This document shows, one piece after another, positions 1 to 10,792 of a DNA stretch of 64,000 bases; position 1 is the first letter of the stretch; each line of letters begins with the position of its first letter. The notes beneath the pieces were generated by a model. The model worked only from the letters and a program-made list of their open reading frames with translations, did no database searches and was not told the origin of the DNA. The position numbers and the translations under genes are program-made. The stretch lies in NCBI GenBank assembly GCA_003290165.1, contig QNQO01006987.1:124001-188000 (forward strand), written 5' to 3'. The DNA comes from Berberis thunbergii (taxonomy: Eukaryota; Streptophyta; Magnoliopsida; Ranunculales; Berberidaceae).

Positions 1-878
1 ATGATCGCCGAATCCTCACTCCCCGAGCCTGTAGTCCACCAAGCTTGGACATAGATGGTTCAAAAGGTGGGAGCCATAGACAACTCACCATGTGACCGCC
101 ACTCTCTTTTGAAACAACGACCCAAAGATAAATCACAGCTCAAACAACGTCTTCACGCTTACAACTCAAACAACGTCTTCACGCTTACAGCTCAAACAAT
201 GTCTTCACATTCACAACTCAAGCAGCATTTTCACGCTCACGGCTCAATATGCGCCTTCACACTCACATAGGCTGGCATTCTATTACCAGCAAAGGACGCT
301 CATGATGACCCACAAATCATCGCGCCAATGCGCTACAAGGAATGCCGACCCAAGTTTATGAAACTTGATTCGGAACAAACCTCTAATTACAATGCATGTG
401 CTTGGCTACCACAGTTCACTCATGCTAGTAACCGCGACCAATAATCAGATAAACAAAACAAGACCCCAACAACTTACCTTGAGAATGGGCCACTGTTAGG
501 CACCGCAGTTCACTCCTCAACCATTTACGGAATGCTCGCTATTGGACGTGACTATGCAACAGTGACTCAGAGTCACTCGCAACTCAAACGGTCAAACTCT
601 CAACAGCAGACATACCACTTGACTTCCTATTAATCCAGCCAGCCTATGCCAAATTAAAATGACAAGGCAAACAAAAAAATACGCAATAGGGATAACAAGT
701 ACAAAACGGATTCGAAGCGTATTCAACCTAAACCTGTTTTCACTAACAGTTGGAACAAAAAAAAGGTACAAGTATACAAAGTTCACTCCTTATCAGGAGA
801 GAGTACAAAAACATAAGAGCTAAGCTTAACAGAGGAGGAAGTAGGAGTCGTGCCCGTATGCGCCTCAGTTTGGATACC

Positions 879-3298
879 CTAGTCCGGAGCACCCTCTTCG
901 TCTGACGACGCAAAGGCCACTGACAAGTCTACATACGACATCTTCTTATAACGATCAAGGTTCCATTTCAGATGTTCCTCCTTTATCAGCACCAGTATCT
1001 CCAATCTACCATGTACAACCCATAGGAATTCACACTTGCCTTCTTCCTGGAGGAGCTCTTCCTCGTGCACCTTCACATCAGCAAGTTCAACTCCATCATC
1101 TCAAATCTGCCCGTAAGCGCATCAATTTTGGATTGCTCTGTAGTCAAACTACTCTTCACAACACTAAGCTCATGTTTATCTAATTTGAGCTGGTCCTTGG
1201 CCTTCCTCGCCTCCCGAGCATTGAACTCCAGATCAAACTCCAATTGCTGCTTTTGAGCAACCCAATCGGCCTCCTTCAAGGCATTCTTTTTAGTAAGGGA
1301 ATGCAGTTCAGATGAGACAGCCGCAACATCCTGTGCAACCTTCATATCATGGCGGCCCAAATCCAACTCCTGCTGAAATCTATCTCTCGTGGCCCTCACT
1401 TCTGCTAGATCATACTCAAGGACGTCCAGATGAACCCTCTGAGCCTCAGCATCAACGTACAACCGCTCCAGCCTCCCCTCATCGGTCTGCTTCTTCAACC
1501 ACTCAATATCATAAAATGTTTCAGAATACAACGTCTGCATGTGCGAGAGGACACGCTCCATGGTATACACCCTATCACGAGTCACCTCGACTTTCATCCC
1601 AGCAACGACCACCTGGCTTAAGTGAGACATTCCCAGCATAATGTACTTTAAACCCTTATCCATACACCTCTTTAGCGTATCTTCCTCGTGTTTTGGAGTG
1701 TGGTCGATCAGCCAATTATGACGCCTGCTTATATGTTTTTTCGAAGCATAGTCCATATCAACCTCCTAGTCCCATACCTGAGCGCTCATATTTACTAAGT
1801 CTGGTACAACCTGACTTATCCGCGCATTCAGATGAAACTCTCCTGGACAAGGGATCACGCCATCACCACCTTTCATAGTAACCACATCTCCCAGTCCTTT
1901 TTCCGGATCCTTTCCATTGCTTGCCATCAACAGTTGACCCCTTAGTACGAGACAACTTAGCAGGATCCGGAGGAAAAAAGGGAAGAAAATTGTCAAACAG
2001 ACCCTTCAACACCTTGAGATGCGGCCTGGAGCGAGACTGGGAATAATGCGGACTGTGAAAAACTTGGCCAGTGTCACCACGACAATTACTGGTCCACCCA
2101 CCAATGGGACGATCAGCTTCCAGAACCTGAAGTGGATTCTCACAGGAGCCTTTATTCAGAACGGTCTCAGGCTGGTTGGCACCAGCAGAAGCCGCCATTG
2201 CAGCTAGAATCAACTACTCGCACAGAGTTTTTGCCTGCGCGATACTAAGATTTGATATATCTTCAACCCCAGCTAATCGCAGGTGGTCCTTTTCCCAACC
2301 AGATACATCAGCCGCCACCTTGATAGGCTGATCAGACTTGCGCTATTCACTTATTGGAGAAGACTATTTTGATGACGACCCAATCCTAACACGGGACTTC
2401 TTGGAGCTCACAAAGGAGGCAAGCGTCTTAGACGACTCCTCTGTGTCAGACAAGGAAGGAGCCTTGGCTCTAACGACCTTTATTTTCCTAGAAGGGGCCC
2501 CACTTTCAGTCTTAACTCGTGATGATTAGTAAAGAGTGGGGGCCACGTGCCAGTTGTCCCACTGCCGACTACGAATAAAATTGGCGACACATATGATGTC
2601 CACTGCGTTTTGCGTTGACAAGCCGCATAATGTCTCCATAGTGTTTTGCTCCTCTAGGGTAAGAGGAGTAGTGGGAAACCGTCCTGCGAAGAAACACGAG
2701 CAACGATTAGCATACAATCAAGCGCCACAGAATCGAAAGAAAAAGTTGTATTTATGAAGTGGCTTGAACTCCCGCTCGAGAAGACGACCCTTGAACTGGA
2801 AGTATTTTGAATGTGCAGGGGTCTAGAAGAAATACTTCTGCCATAACTTGAAGTCATCAAGCAGATCCGCAAAGCAAGCCGGCGACATCATTTTACATAT
2901 GACATTATTCTTAAACCGAGGAGAAATCAGTAATTGAATCACTCGTGGAGTTTCGTGGATGCCAGTTTCCTTCTCTCTAATCAAAATGAGAAGAATGATA
3001 ATGTGCCCATTAGGCCCCAACTTGACCGGGGAAATTCCAAGGAAGTCTAAGAAGTCCCAAATCGCATCCAGGATAGGAAAACGGACTCCGGTTTGGAGCA
3101 TCCTACGATGCAAACACATGAACCACGCTGGTGGCAACATTGGCATCTACTCATCCTTCAGAGCATATAATGGCAGGTCCTCAGGGATCCCGAACTTCAT
3201 ACAAATTTCAAAAAGGCATGATTCAAAAAACAACATGTCTTCGAAAAACTCAAGGTCCTCGGCCAGGGTTGTGTCATTAAGAAGGTTTTGTTGAGCCA
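879..3298 (-). pseudogene. Antisense ORF of Tat element (gypsy-type transposase-like domain plus coiled coil), disrupted
   Basis: Read on the minus strand this starts at an ATG at 3298, just inside the 3' LTR, and runs to about 879 with several stops and frame changes. The N-terminal third (3146-2526) has a pattern like the 'putative gypsy type transposon' family (PF04195): an RFPILD segment followed by a GISPVKLGPNG motif. A low-complexity acidic/serine stretch follows, then a long coiled coil (1756-1073), then a short acidic C-terminus. The same order recurs in the second Tat copy (38965-41278), so the ORF belongs to the element. Its function is unknown. Such antisense ORFs between pol and the 3' LTR have been reported in Tat elements. 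The family match is from memory of the motif pattern, not a search. Confidence 0.6.
1073..1756 (-). CDS. Coiled-coil segment of the Tat antisense ORF, still open
   Basis: An uninterrupted 227-residue frame, the longest open part of the antisense ORF. It is rich in Leu, Glu, Lys, Arg and Gln, with heptad-like spacing over residues about 70-220, as expected of a dimerising coiled coil. It has no signal peptide or membrane segment. The next frame downstream (879-1076) overlaps by a few bases and continues the same protein after a probable frameshift. The homologous segment in the second copy (39.2-39.9 kb) is broken by stops. It is probably not a stand-alone gene, since its Met is internal to the longer ORF. 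Confidence 0.45.
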   Translation of the reverse strand: MDYASKKHISRRHNWLIDHTPKHEEDTLKRCMDKGLKYIMLGMSHLSQVVVAGMKVEVTRDRVYTMERVLSHMQTLYSETFYDIEWLKKQTDEGRLERLYVDAEAQRVHLDVLEYDLAEVRATRDRFQQELDLGRHDMKVAQDVAAVSSELHSLTKKNALKEADWVAQKQQLEFDLEFNAREARKAKDQLKLDKHELSVVKSSLTTEQSKIDALTGRFEMMELNLLM

Positions 3299-3564
3299 TG
3301 AAAAAGATGAACAATGTTTCTAATCAGAAGATGAACAGAGAAATATCTCCAAGAACAAGAACAAAGAAAAGTTAGTCTCCACACAAAGGAAAACCTAAAT
3401 AGGGATTGGGTTACCGCCTCTTCTCCACTGAACCGAGGCACGTTCAATTAATGAAGTGCGCGGCTCAAACAAACGATTCAGACTCAATCATCATGAGTAG
3501 CGTATCTTTTCAAGAAATGACTTAGTGAACCAATGTGATGGCCTACTAACTCAAGCGAAGTAGC

Positions 3565-4265
3565 TGATGATACACCAAAATGGTTTCAGCTCTACACCGT
3601 ACACGTGTCATGATGATTTCAAGGAAAAAAATAAAATATGCCCTAGTGTCAGCTCGACAATGATCCGGCCCAAGCTGTTCTAAACCCACCCAATGCAGTC
3701 CGCCAAATAGGCCTGAATTCTTACAGCCTGCTAGGTCCACATGTCTCACAGCTATCCTAAATACCTGTAAGCCCTGCTAAAAGTAAGTACCTCGAGGATC
3801 AACTTCGAATGACCAACTACAACAACTATTTGCTTCTAACTAGGAAGCAGATTCCAGAGTATATGTCACATAAGGAGACTTGTACCTATAGAAAACTCTC
3901 GGAATGGAAACTATTTCGTGCGTATCTAGGAGCACATGGCTAACAGGGAAACTTCCCTCCACAACACAACTCCTAATTAGAGAATGATCTCCATGTAGGT
4001 CTTCTTACCAAAACTAGGCCATCGATGGTCTGGTTTGGTTGAACCATGATTCCTGCACTATAAATAAGACATGAGGTTGGTAAGCTAAGGTGCACTACAA
4101 ATTCCCTGTTTACAACATTACACCTTCCTCAAATCCATGTCTGACTTTAGCATCGGAGTGACATCGACCACCACAATGGTGGTTCGTGACTCACGTGCGT
4201 TCCTTGTGCAGGTCAGCAGGTTTGCATGTCAAGGTCAAAGCAGGGAGCGAAAAATGGTTGCATCA
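3565..4265 (+). repeat. Tat-element 3' LTR (701 bp)
   Basis: Begins TGATGATACACC and ends TTGCATCA (TG...CA). Homologous along its length to 41243-41910 and, in two pieces, to 46559-46811 (minus) and 34103-34534. A TATA-like box (TATAAATA) is at 4059-4066, so transcription is to the right. Confidence 0.8.
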
Positions 4266-5939
4266 GCAGTAAATAAATAAGGCAAGCAAGTATTTCAGTG
4301 TAATATCATCTATGATATTGTATCCTTGTACTAGGCTAAAATTTGAGAGATTCTCATTTTCTGTAGCAGGTGTTCCAGACCACTTCTAGTGATTCCTAAA
4401 ATAAGTATTACACGTGGAGTAACATTGTTATAACAACTTTTGTTGGGGTGATTACATGGGCTAGTGGCTCATTCTTTTGGAGTTGCCAAATATTTTCTGA
4501 GGTATTAAGTCTTTCTATGCCCCTGCTTTAGCCTCTATGAAGGCTAAAACTAATCACATATAAATTATAATTAAACAAGAAATAGAATGTATACAAATAT
4601 TTTATTATACACAAAAATTGTCATACATATCATACTATTATGTACATAACAAGTTCATACCTTACTAAGAAGAACCTACTCCACTAGTCCATGCATGTTC
4701 TATAAACCACGCTACAACAATTATGTTTTCAAAATTTGGTTGTAGCGTCAGTACTTATTTTCTGTTATCCACCATTTCATTAGTCAATGCATATATGCAA
4801 TGTTGGGCCATCAACTTCACAAGAACCATCAGGAGATAGCCTTATAATGGCTTCAACATCATCTGCTCATATTCCCTAAACATTACGATAGTCAGGAGGT
4901 GTGACTGGATCAGATTACAAACGTTATGGTTGAGATGGAGGTACATCCACTATTAAAGGTACGATTGTATCTAACCTTAACGACTCAGATGTATTCGCTC
5001 TCAAAGATTCTGAGTCTAACCTCATCAAGTTATAATTCTCATCATGGATGCTATAGGTATGGTATTAAATTGAGATCGATCACACATTCGCTCCAAAATA
5101 TTATGTACAACACCTAGCTAGGAGATTATCATAAGACTAACAATACTTTTGTTGTGTTTGTGGTTCCCTAAATACCCATGTCCTAAACACCCGGTTGATC
5201 ACTTCTTCTTTAATGTGAATTTAATTCTCAGTAAATATCAAATCATCCCATGGATCCACTAAAATGTAGCAGACAAGGGATTAGCACAATTTCTAAGGAA
5301 ATAGGGTCACATTACTAAAGTATAACATCCCTAAGCTCTGATACCAAAACGGTGATGCCTCTAATCCGAAACATACAGAATTCGAGGTATCATTAAAAAA
5401 AATACTTTATCAAGATGAACAATTACTAGACCAACAACTCATGAGACAACACAATGATTGTATTATCATACATTTGGTAACCATAAGGTGGTGAGTCAAC
5501 CATGAGATGTTATAATATCAATACCATTGACTCTTCCATTATAAGTTTGGTATTATATTTAACTATAAGGAGACAAGTCATTAGGTTAGATTAATGAGCA
5601 AAGTATTGTTCATGATATCACTACTATAGAAGCACATTCGATACATGAAAAAAAATTTCTAACGTTCAAATTTAAATTAGTTTGGGTAACGTTAACCCCA
5701 CTCACAATTTTGAATTACATGACGCAAAATATCTCTTACAATTTAATGAGCGATTTAATTACATCAAAAGTATCAAATTGGTCATGAGGATATAGAACAC
5801 ATAATATAATTTTAAAATAAATTCAAGCTAAAAAATACATACCTCAAACACCCTTAAATCAAAATGAAATAAATTATACTAATAATCACGTACTGCTAAA
5901 TCGGTCGGAGCTTTGTGCACTCAATTGGTCAGAGCCTCG
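4266..5939. other. Non-coding, no gene recognised
   Basis: No coding signal or known repeat family is supported. There is a short imperfect hairpin around 4709-4749 (CGCTACAAC facing GTTGTAGCG). The rest is AT-rich with scattered short open frames. Confidence 0.5.
5336..5347 (-). other. Met-tRNA primer-binding-site-like sequence
   Basis: GCTCTGATACCA is the reverse complement of the TGGTATCAGAGC primer-binding site used by many plant LTR elements. It suggests the 5' end of a decayed minus-strand element with its LTR to the right, but no LTR partner could be delimited. Confidence 0.3.
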
Positions 5940-6209
5940 TGTTGATAACGTGAAATGAACTAAGACAAGTATAACCAAGTCTATAAAATTCACTTTCATT
6001 TCATTCTCCGTGTATATGCATACATGTGAAACAATCCTATATATAGGCATGTGAAATTAGCATGAGGTGGACATCCATACCATGCAAAGGGTGGTGGTGT
6101 CACCTGAAGCTATAAAAACAATGAGTCAAGAAGTTTAAACAGGTTGTGTCAAGGAGATGGGCATCCAACTCATGCAAAAGGTCGTATTGTCACCTCACTA
6201 AACACAACA
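5940..6209 (-). repeat. Copia-type LTR, solo or truncated (270 bp)
   Basis: On the minus strand it starts TGTTGTGTTT and ends TTATCAACA (TG...CA), with a TATA-like box (CCTATATATAGG) about 90 bases before the end. Its left flank holds degraded GCTCTGACC-like text that could be a decayed primer site. No partner LTR and no clear target-site duplication were found. Confidence 0.5.
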
Positions 6210-6873
6210 ATTTCCATTTTCATGTGATAATAGTTACTTAGTCAAAAATCGACATTGTAGGATGGTTATTGAAAAAAAAACTTGTGTGTCAATTGAAAAG
6301 ATAATATAGAAAAGAAAAAAAAATTGTCAACGCATCTTAAAATATAACTTATCTTTGTATCTTTACCGAGGAGCGTTGAATGGATGTTCAGACTATTTGA
6401 GTGAAAAGCTTATTGGTTTGGTGAGGACAATGATGGATGGGATGGGAAAAGGAGCCTAGGGTAACAAATACGAGAAAGAAAGGACTAAATATGAGATTGA
6501 GGTTGTAGAAATGGACAACTTGTATGGAAATCAGGGGCATGATGGCTTGAGAAAGACATTTTTCTTCTTACAATGTACTTTACAAAACTTGTGATGAGAA
6601 TGGTGCCATTGTTGTGGGCAAGGAGTGCTTGATAAAAAGGAGTCATAATAAAGCTGACAAAGTATCACAAAATCTGCAATGATCTAAGCTAGGTAGGAAA
6701 AAAAAATTGGGCTAATAAGACAATGATTAAGAAGGGAGAATCTCGTGACAATATAATTCTCATTATTGTTTTTTTGTATTGGTTAGAAGTTTGTTGAAGT
6801 CTTTTGTTTTCTTTTAAAGTTTGTTTCAACGTCTTTTAACATTTTTGCACGAAAGTTTTGTTACACTTTATTA
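6210..6873. other. Non-coding, no gene recognised
   Basis: AT-rich sequence. Nothing in it could be assigned. Confidence 0.5.
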
Positions 6874-7122
6874 CTCCCTCCCAAATTTTTAGTTTCTCAA
6901 TTTATAAACTATGAGTTGTTGATGTACCATGTACCTAATGATATTCCATGTAAAATACATAACAAAAGAAATATACGTTAGAATAATTAAAGTTACAAAA
7001 TAAACATAAATATATCTAGATAAAATAAGTTAAAATACAATGTAAAGACTAATTATTTGATATTCCCTTGACCATTTATTATTCCCTATAAAAGGTTCGT
7101 TCCAACTTAAAAAACGGGGGAA
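6874..7122. repeat. Possible degraded Stowaway-like MITE
   Basis: The left edge reads TA then CTCCCTCCCAAATTTTTAG, and the right edge ends AAAAAACGGGGGAA. These resemble the CTCCCTC-type inverted termini of Stowaway MITEs. The arms are heavily mutated and the right TA duplication is not clear. Confidence 0.35.
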
Positions 7123-7315
7123 CCAATAAAATTGAAAAAATTATCTTTAACGAAGTTAATAATTTTGAATGCCAAAGTTTCTTATGAAGTGATTTAAGAA
7201 GACTTGTTTTGATTGGTTAATAAAGTTGTGAGAGATGGTATCACAAGTCTAGGGTTTATATTTTCGCAATAAAAGCCCTGCTTAGCCTTAAAAACAAGAA
7301 TAAACATAAATATTT

Positions 7316-7583
7316 GGGTTACTTAACTGTTGCTCCGTGGTATGTTGGCCAACTTAGTTTTTAGACCCCAAACTTTACTTTAGAATCCAATTTTTAGTTT
7401 TTTGAAATGGTCATTTTACCCTTCTTATTTATGCAAGATTTCACATTCCTTCCTCAAATCTTGCATAAATAAGAAGAAGAGCAAAATAGTCATTTAAAAA
7501 ATATGGAAATTGGGTCTAAAGTAAAGTTTGGGGTCTAAAAGTTAAACTGGTTGTAATACTGAGGGGCAAAAGTTAAATAATCC
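7316..7583. repeat. Fold-back MITE
   Basis: Two inverted arms flank a short loop near 7440-7455. The arms share GACCCCAAACTTTACTTTAGA (left, 7364 onward) and CTTATTTATGCAAGATTT. The terminal arms GGGTTACTTAACTGTTGC and GGATTATTTAACTTTTGCC are more diverged. No convincing target-site duplication, so the superfamily is open. Confidence 0.6.
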
Positions 7584-8097
7584 TACTATTTAACCAACGA
7601 AAAAGAAAGGGAAAGGGAAAGGGAAACAAGTTACAAACAAGGAGGAGGAAACAACAATTAAGCAAACGAGGATCATTGAGTGATCCTCGACTTGGAAGCA
7701 AGTAAGGAGGAAACAACAATTAAGCAAACGAGGTGGGTTGAGCGATCATCGACTCAAAAGCATGGATTTAAGGATCAGGTGTGAGACATATGGAGGAATA
7801 ATGGTGGAGTGTTCTGGTCACTTTGGCTGCTTGAGCTTGGTAAGCTTGTGTTTTATATTGGCTTCATGAAAAATGATCTTATCAAATTTTCATTGAATTT
7901 GCTTTGGAGTTTGTGCATCCTCATTAATGAAGTACTTGTTGAACTCCATCGATTTCATATGCAAAAATCTTAGACAAGTAAAAACAATAGATGATAGAAC
8001 TCTGGAGGCTAAAATACCCATAATAATTTTATTCATTTTTAGTTCTTATGGTGCATTATCCCCGTGAAACATATTTTGAGTAATTCTAAGAGATTAT
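7584..8097. other. Non-coding, short direct duplication
   Basis: GAGGAAACAACAATTAAGCA occurs twice, about 63 bases apart (7.64 and 7.71 kb), after a GGGAAA-rich run. No gene seen. Confidence 0.5.
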
Positions 8098-8347
8098 TGT
8101 TAGAAAATGTAGGAATTGCACTCAACATAGCCAAGCCCAAGTCCAAGATAGATTCACATTTACAAGAAAAGTACAAGAATAGGAAAATACAAGAATAGAA
8201 TAGTAAGAATAAGAAAGTTAAAATAGGACACAATTAAAATATTTATATAGGAAGTTTTAAGTATCCCATTTCTACAAGGTTATTAGCTCTATATAAGCTT
8301 GTTTTCAGTCAAGGAACAACAACAATAATACAATTATTTTCTTTACA
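8098..8347 (+). repeat. 5' LTR of non-autonomous element copy 1
   Basis: TGTTAGAAAA...TCTTTACA, 250 bp, paired with 9098-9365. Confidence 0.85.
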
Positions 8348-9097
8348 TGGTATCAAATCAAAGTTCTTTGGTGACCTAAAACTTCGGGAACTCAAGCTCT
8401 TCCCCGCCTCTGAAAGCTAGACCCAAGAGGATGGAAAGGGAGAACAACATCAAAAGCCTACCTCAATCATCCATGCATCAACAAAACAAAAACACCGCAA
8501 TCAACAGACAACCAATCATCCTCAATAGACTTTTCTTCAAGAAACTACCACCTGTAGCCAAAACCTCAACATACTCCTGTTCAACAATAGGACGAACCAT
8601 ATTTTTCTTTACACCAACAACAACAAATAGCACAACCACCAAGACATACACGTTGGTCCGTCACTCGCCGTCCTTCCATCGCCATTTTGCTCTCCCTTCA
8701 TCCCCTTTCTCCTTGTCACATGTTCGATCGCACATCAGATTGCACAACAGGGGAGAAACGAAGAAGAAATAACAAGGAAGAAGAAGAAGAAGAAATGGAG
8801 GGAAAAGAAAGAAATTTGAATCTCTTTCTCTCCACTATTCACACCCACCACCTTTGGTCAATACCACCACACATGCTAAAAAAAACTACTAGCACAAATG
8901 CTGAGCAAATTTTTATCCAGAATTTCATCCAGAATTTTATCCATAATCATTTACTCGATAGTCATGATTTCTTCATAACATAATTATTCATAATTGTTTT
9001 CTAAAATTTTATTAAGAAGTATCCAAAATTATCTAAGTCAAGATTTCCTCCAAGCTACACATTTATTCTGCGTCTACATATCCAGCTTGTAGGGGAG

Positions 9098-9365
9098 TGT
9101 TAGAATATTTTGGGCTTGCACTCAATATAGCCAAGCACAAATCCAAGATTGATTCACATCTACAAGAAAGACAGTACAAGAATATGAAATACAATAATAA
9201 AAAAGTACAAAAATAGAATAGAAAAGTCAAAATATGACACAATTAAAATATATTGTATGAGAAGTTTTAAATTTCTTGTTTCTACAAGGTTATTAGCTCT
9301 ATGTAAGCTTGTATGCAGTTAAGGAACAACAACAATAATACAATTCTACAATTATTTTATTTACA
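9098..9365 (+). repeat. 3' LTR of non-autonomous element copy 1
   Basis: TGTTAGAATA...TATTTACA, 268 bp. It is slightly longer than its partner because of small insertions near the end. Confidence 0.85.
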
Positions 9366-10792
9366 ATTACATATGAACTCATTATGAACATAAGTGATAA
9401 TTGAAACTAGAGCCTTGACAAAACGAGGCGCTAAAGTGACAACGCTTTTATTAATGAGTCAAGATTGTAGGATATGGCCATGGTGCACTCTAACTAAAGT
9501 TGGGGAAAGTTCTGAAAAAAATTAAATAAAAAGTAAAAGAGCCTGTAGAGCCGCGACAAGGCCTCGACAACATAGCCAATCAATCCATGGATGATCAATC
9601 CTATTTTCGATGCTTTCTTGTTACATTGATAACAATAAAGGAATAATTACTTGCCTAATCATATGTGGTAGGTTTTGCAGATAACTCGGAAATAGGAGAA
9701 TCTATCATCGGTCCGTAGTAGATTGCATTATATGTTAATAATGTTGATAAACATTATTTTTTTCTTTGGAGTTAGTGGTGTACGGAAGTGCGTCAAGACT
9801 TTTCTCGTTGATTTCTTAGACCACAGACACATGTCCTGGTATATTTAACCTACGGGACAAGTCCCGACAAAGTGGAAGCCCGTACTTAATGGAAAAATGG
9901 TAGATATAGCGAGAATTTATTGATAATGCTTTTCAAAGGAGGAAGTTGGAAATAGGGTTGCTACGATTGATATAGGAGCATTATATCGTATCGCGATAAA
10001 ATTGAGGTTACAATGTTAGTAGAATGAGGTATTTCAGCTAGCTCAAATTTTGAGTAGAACAAATATAAATAATATACAATAACTGACAGCAGAGAAATAA
10101 ACATTTTTATTTTATTTATAACTGAGAAATAAAGATAAGTATAAGATCCCATGGATTGCTACATGAAAATGTGGATTCTATTTATGTACTTGTTTGGAAA
10201 TAGTGACAGCAGAGTGCTTATTAATTAGTGGTCAAATGATATGTATATATAGCAAGATCAACTTTAATTCTCTTGTAATTCTATACATTTTAATAAAATT
10301 TATTGAAAATTTCACAAAAATGCAGATATAAAATTTGTTTTTTCTTTTCTAGATAAGACAATGGAACTGAAACTCAGTATAGAACACACTAAGTGTTAAG
10401 GCAACATCCATGCAGAGGTATAGTTTCCTAAACTGAGAAGCCTTGCATGAGTTCCATGTGCTTAATCTCCATGGATCTGGCTCCTGCAATCACACATTTG
10501 GTGTGACTTCTTAGCTGGTTAGTTTCATCAATACAATATTAATATTGGTTGTCTAGACTACTTTGAATCATGCCACTTCTGTTTTCTCTGATATATAGGC
10601 TTTTCTTACCTTCTGTGTGTCAACCAAATCCTCTATCCAAACACTTCTGTGAGTCTGACTCTAGTTGCTTAGACACATAGTTCTTTCCTAAATCGTTGTT
10701 AGTTTTCATTGCAAATTGTTTATGCATGCAGAGTTGCGAGTATTTTGTTCCTGACGGCTTCTTTCTTTGTATTTGTCTTTAGGAATTTGGTC
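9366..10792. other. Non-coding; region upstream of the GATA gene
   Basis: No gene or named repeat recognised. A TATA-like GTATATATAGC lies near 10243. A pyrimidine tract ending in TCTTTAG at 10775-10782 looks like a 3' splice site just before the GATA start codon, hinting at an upstream leader exon and intron. Neither is proven. Confidence 0.45.

Larger units (their letters stand above)
1..4265 (+). mobile_element. Tat-like Ty3/gypsy retrotransposon, 3' portion
   Basis: This is the 3' part of an LTR retrotransposon whose 5' LTR, gag and pol lie left of the window. It ends in an LTR at 3565-4265. The LTR and the upstream 3.5 kb are homologous, in the same order, to 38.2-41.9 kb, where a related copy has both LTRs. 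Positions 1-600 match about 38.28-38.8 kb. Between spacer and LTR lies an ORF on the opposite strand (879-3298), a layout known for Tat-lineage gypsy elements. The right flank after the terminal GCATCA is unrelated to the second copy. Lineage is inferred from the antisense ORF and LTR family, because no reverse transcriptase is visible here. Confidence 0.75.
8098..9365 (+). mobile_element. Short non-autonomous LTR element, copy 1 (1.27 kb)
   Basis: The element is LTR (8098-8347), primer site, non-coding interior of about 750 bp, polypurine tract GTAGGGGAG (9089-9097), LTR (9098-9365). The primer site at 8348 is TGGTATCAAATC, a mutated form of TGGTATCAGAGC. The target-site duplication is ATTAT/ATTAC. 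The interior has no gag or pol. Sequence after the primer site (CCTAAAACTTCGGGAACTCA) and before the polypurine tract matches the element at 17583-19457, so both belong to one family probably mobilised by a copia partner. Confidence 0.85.

Noticed and set aside
8431..8983. 113- and 98-codon frames in the short LTR element
   Set aside because: Asn/Thr/Ser-rich chance frames in a non-coding interior; no match in the sister element.
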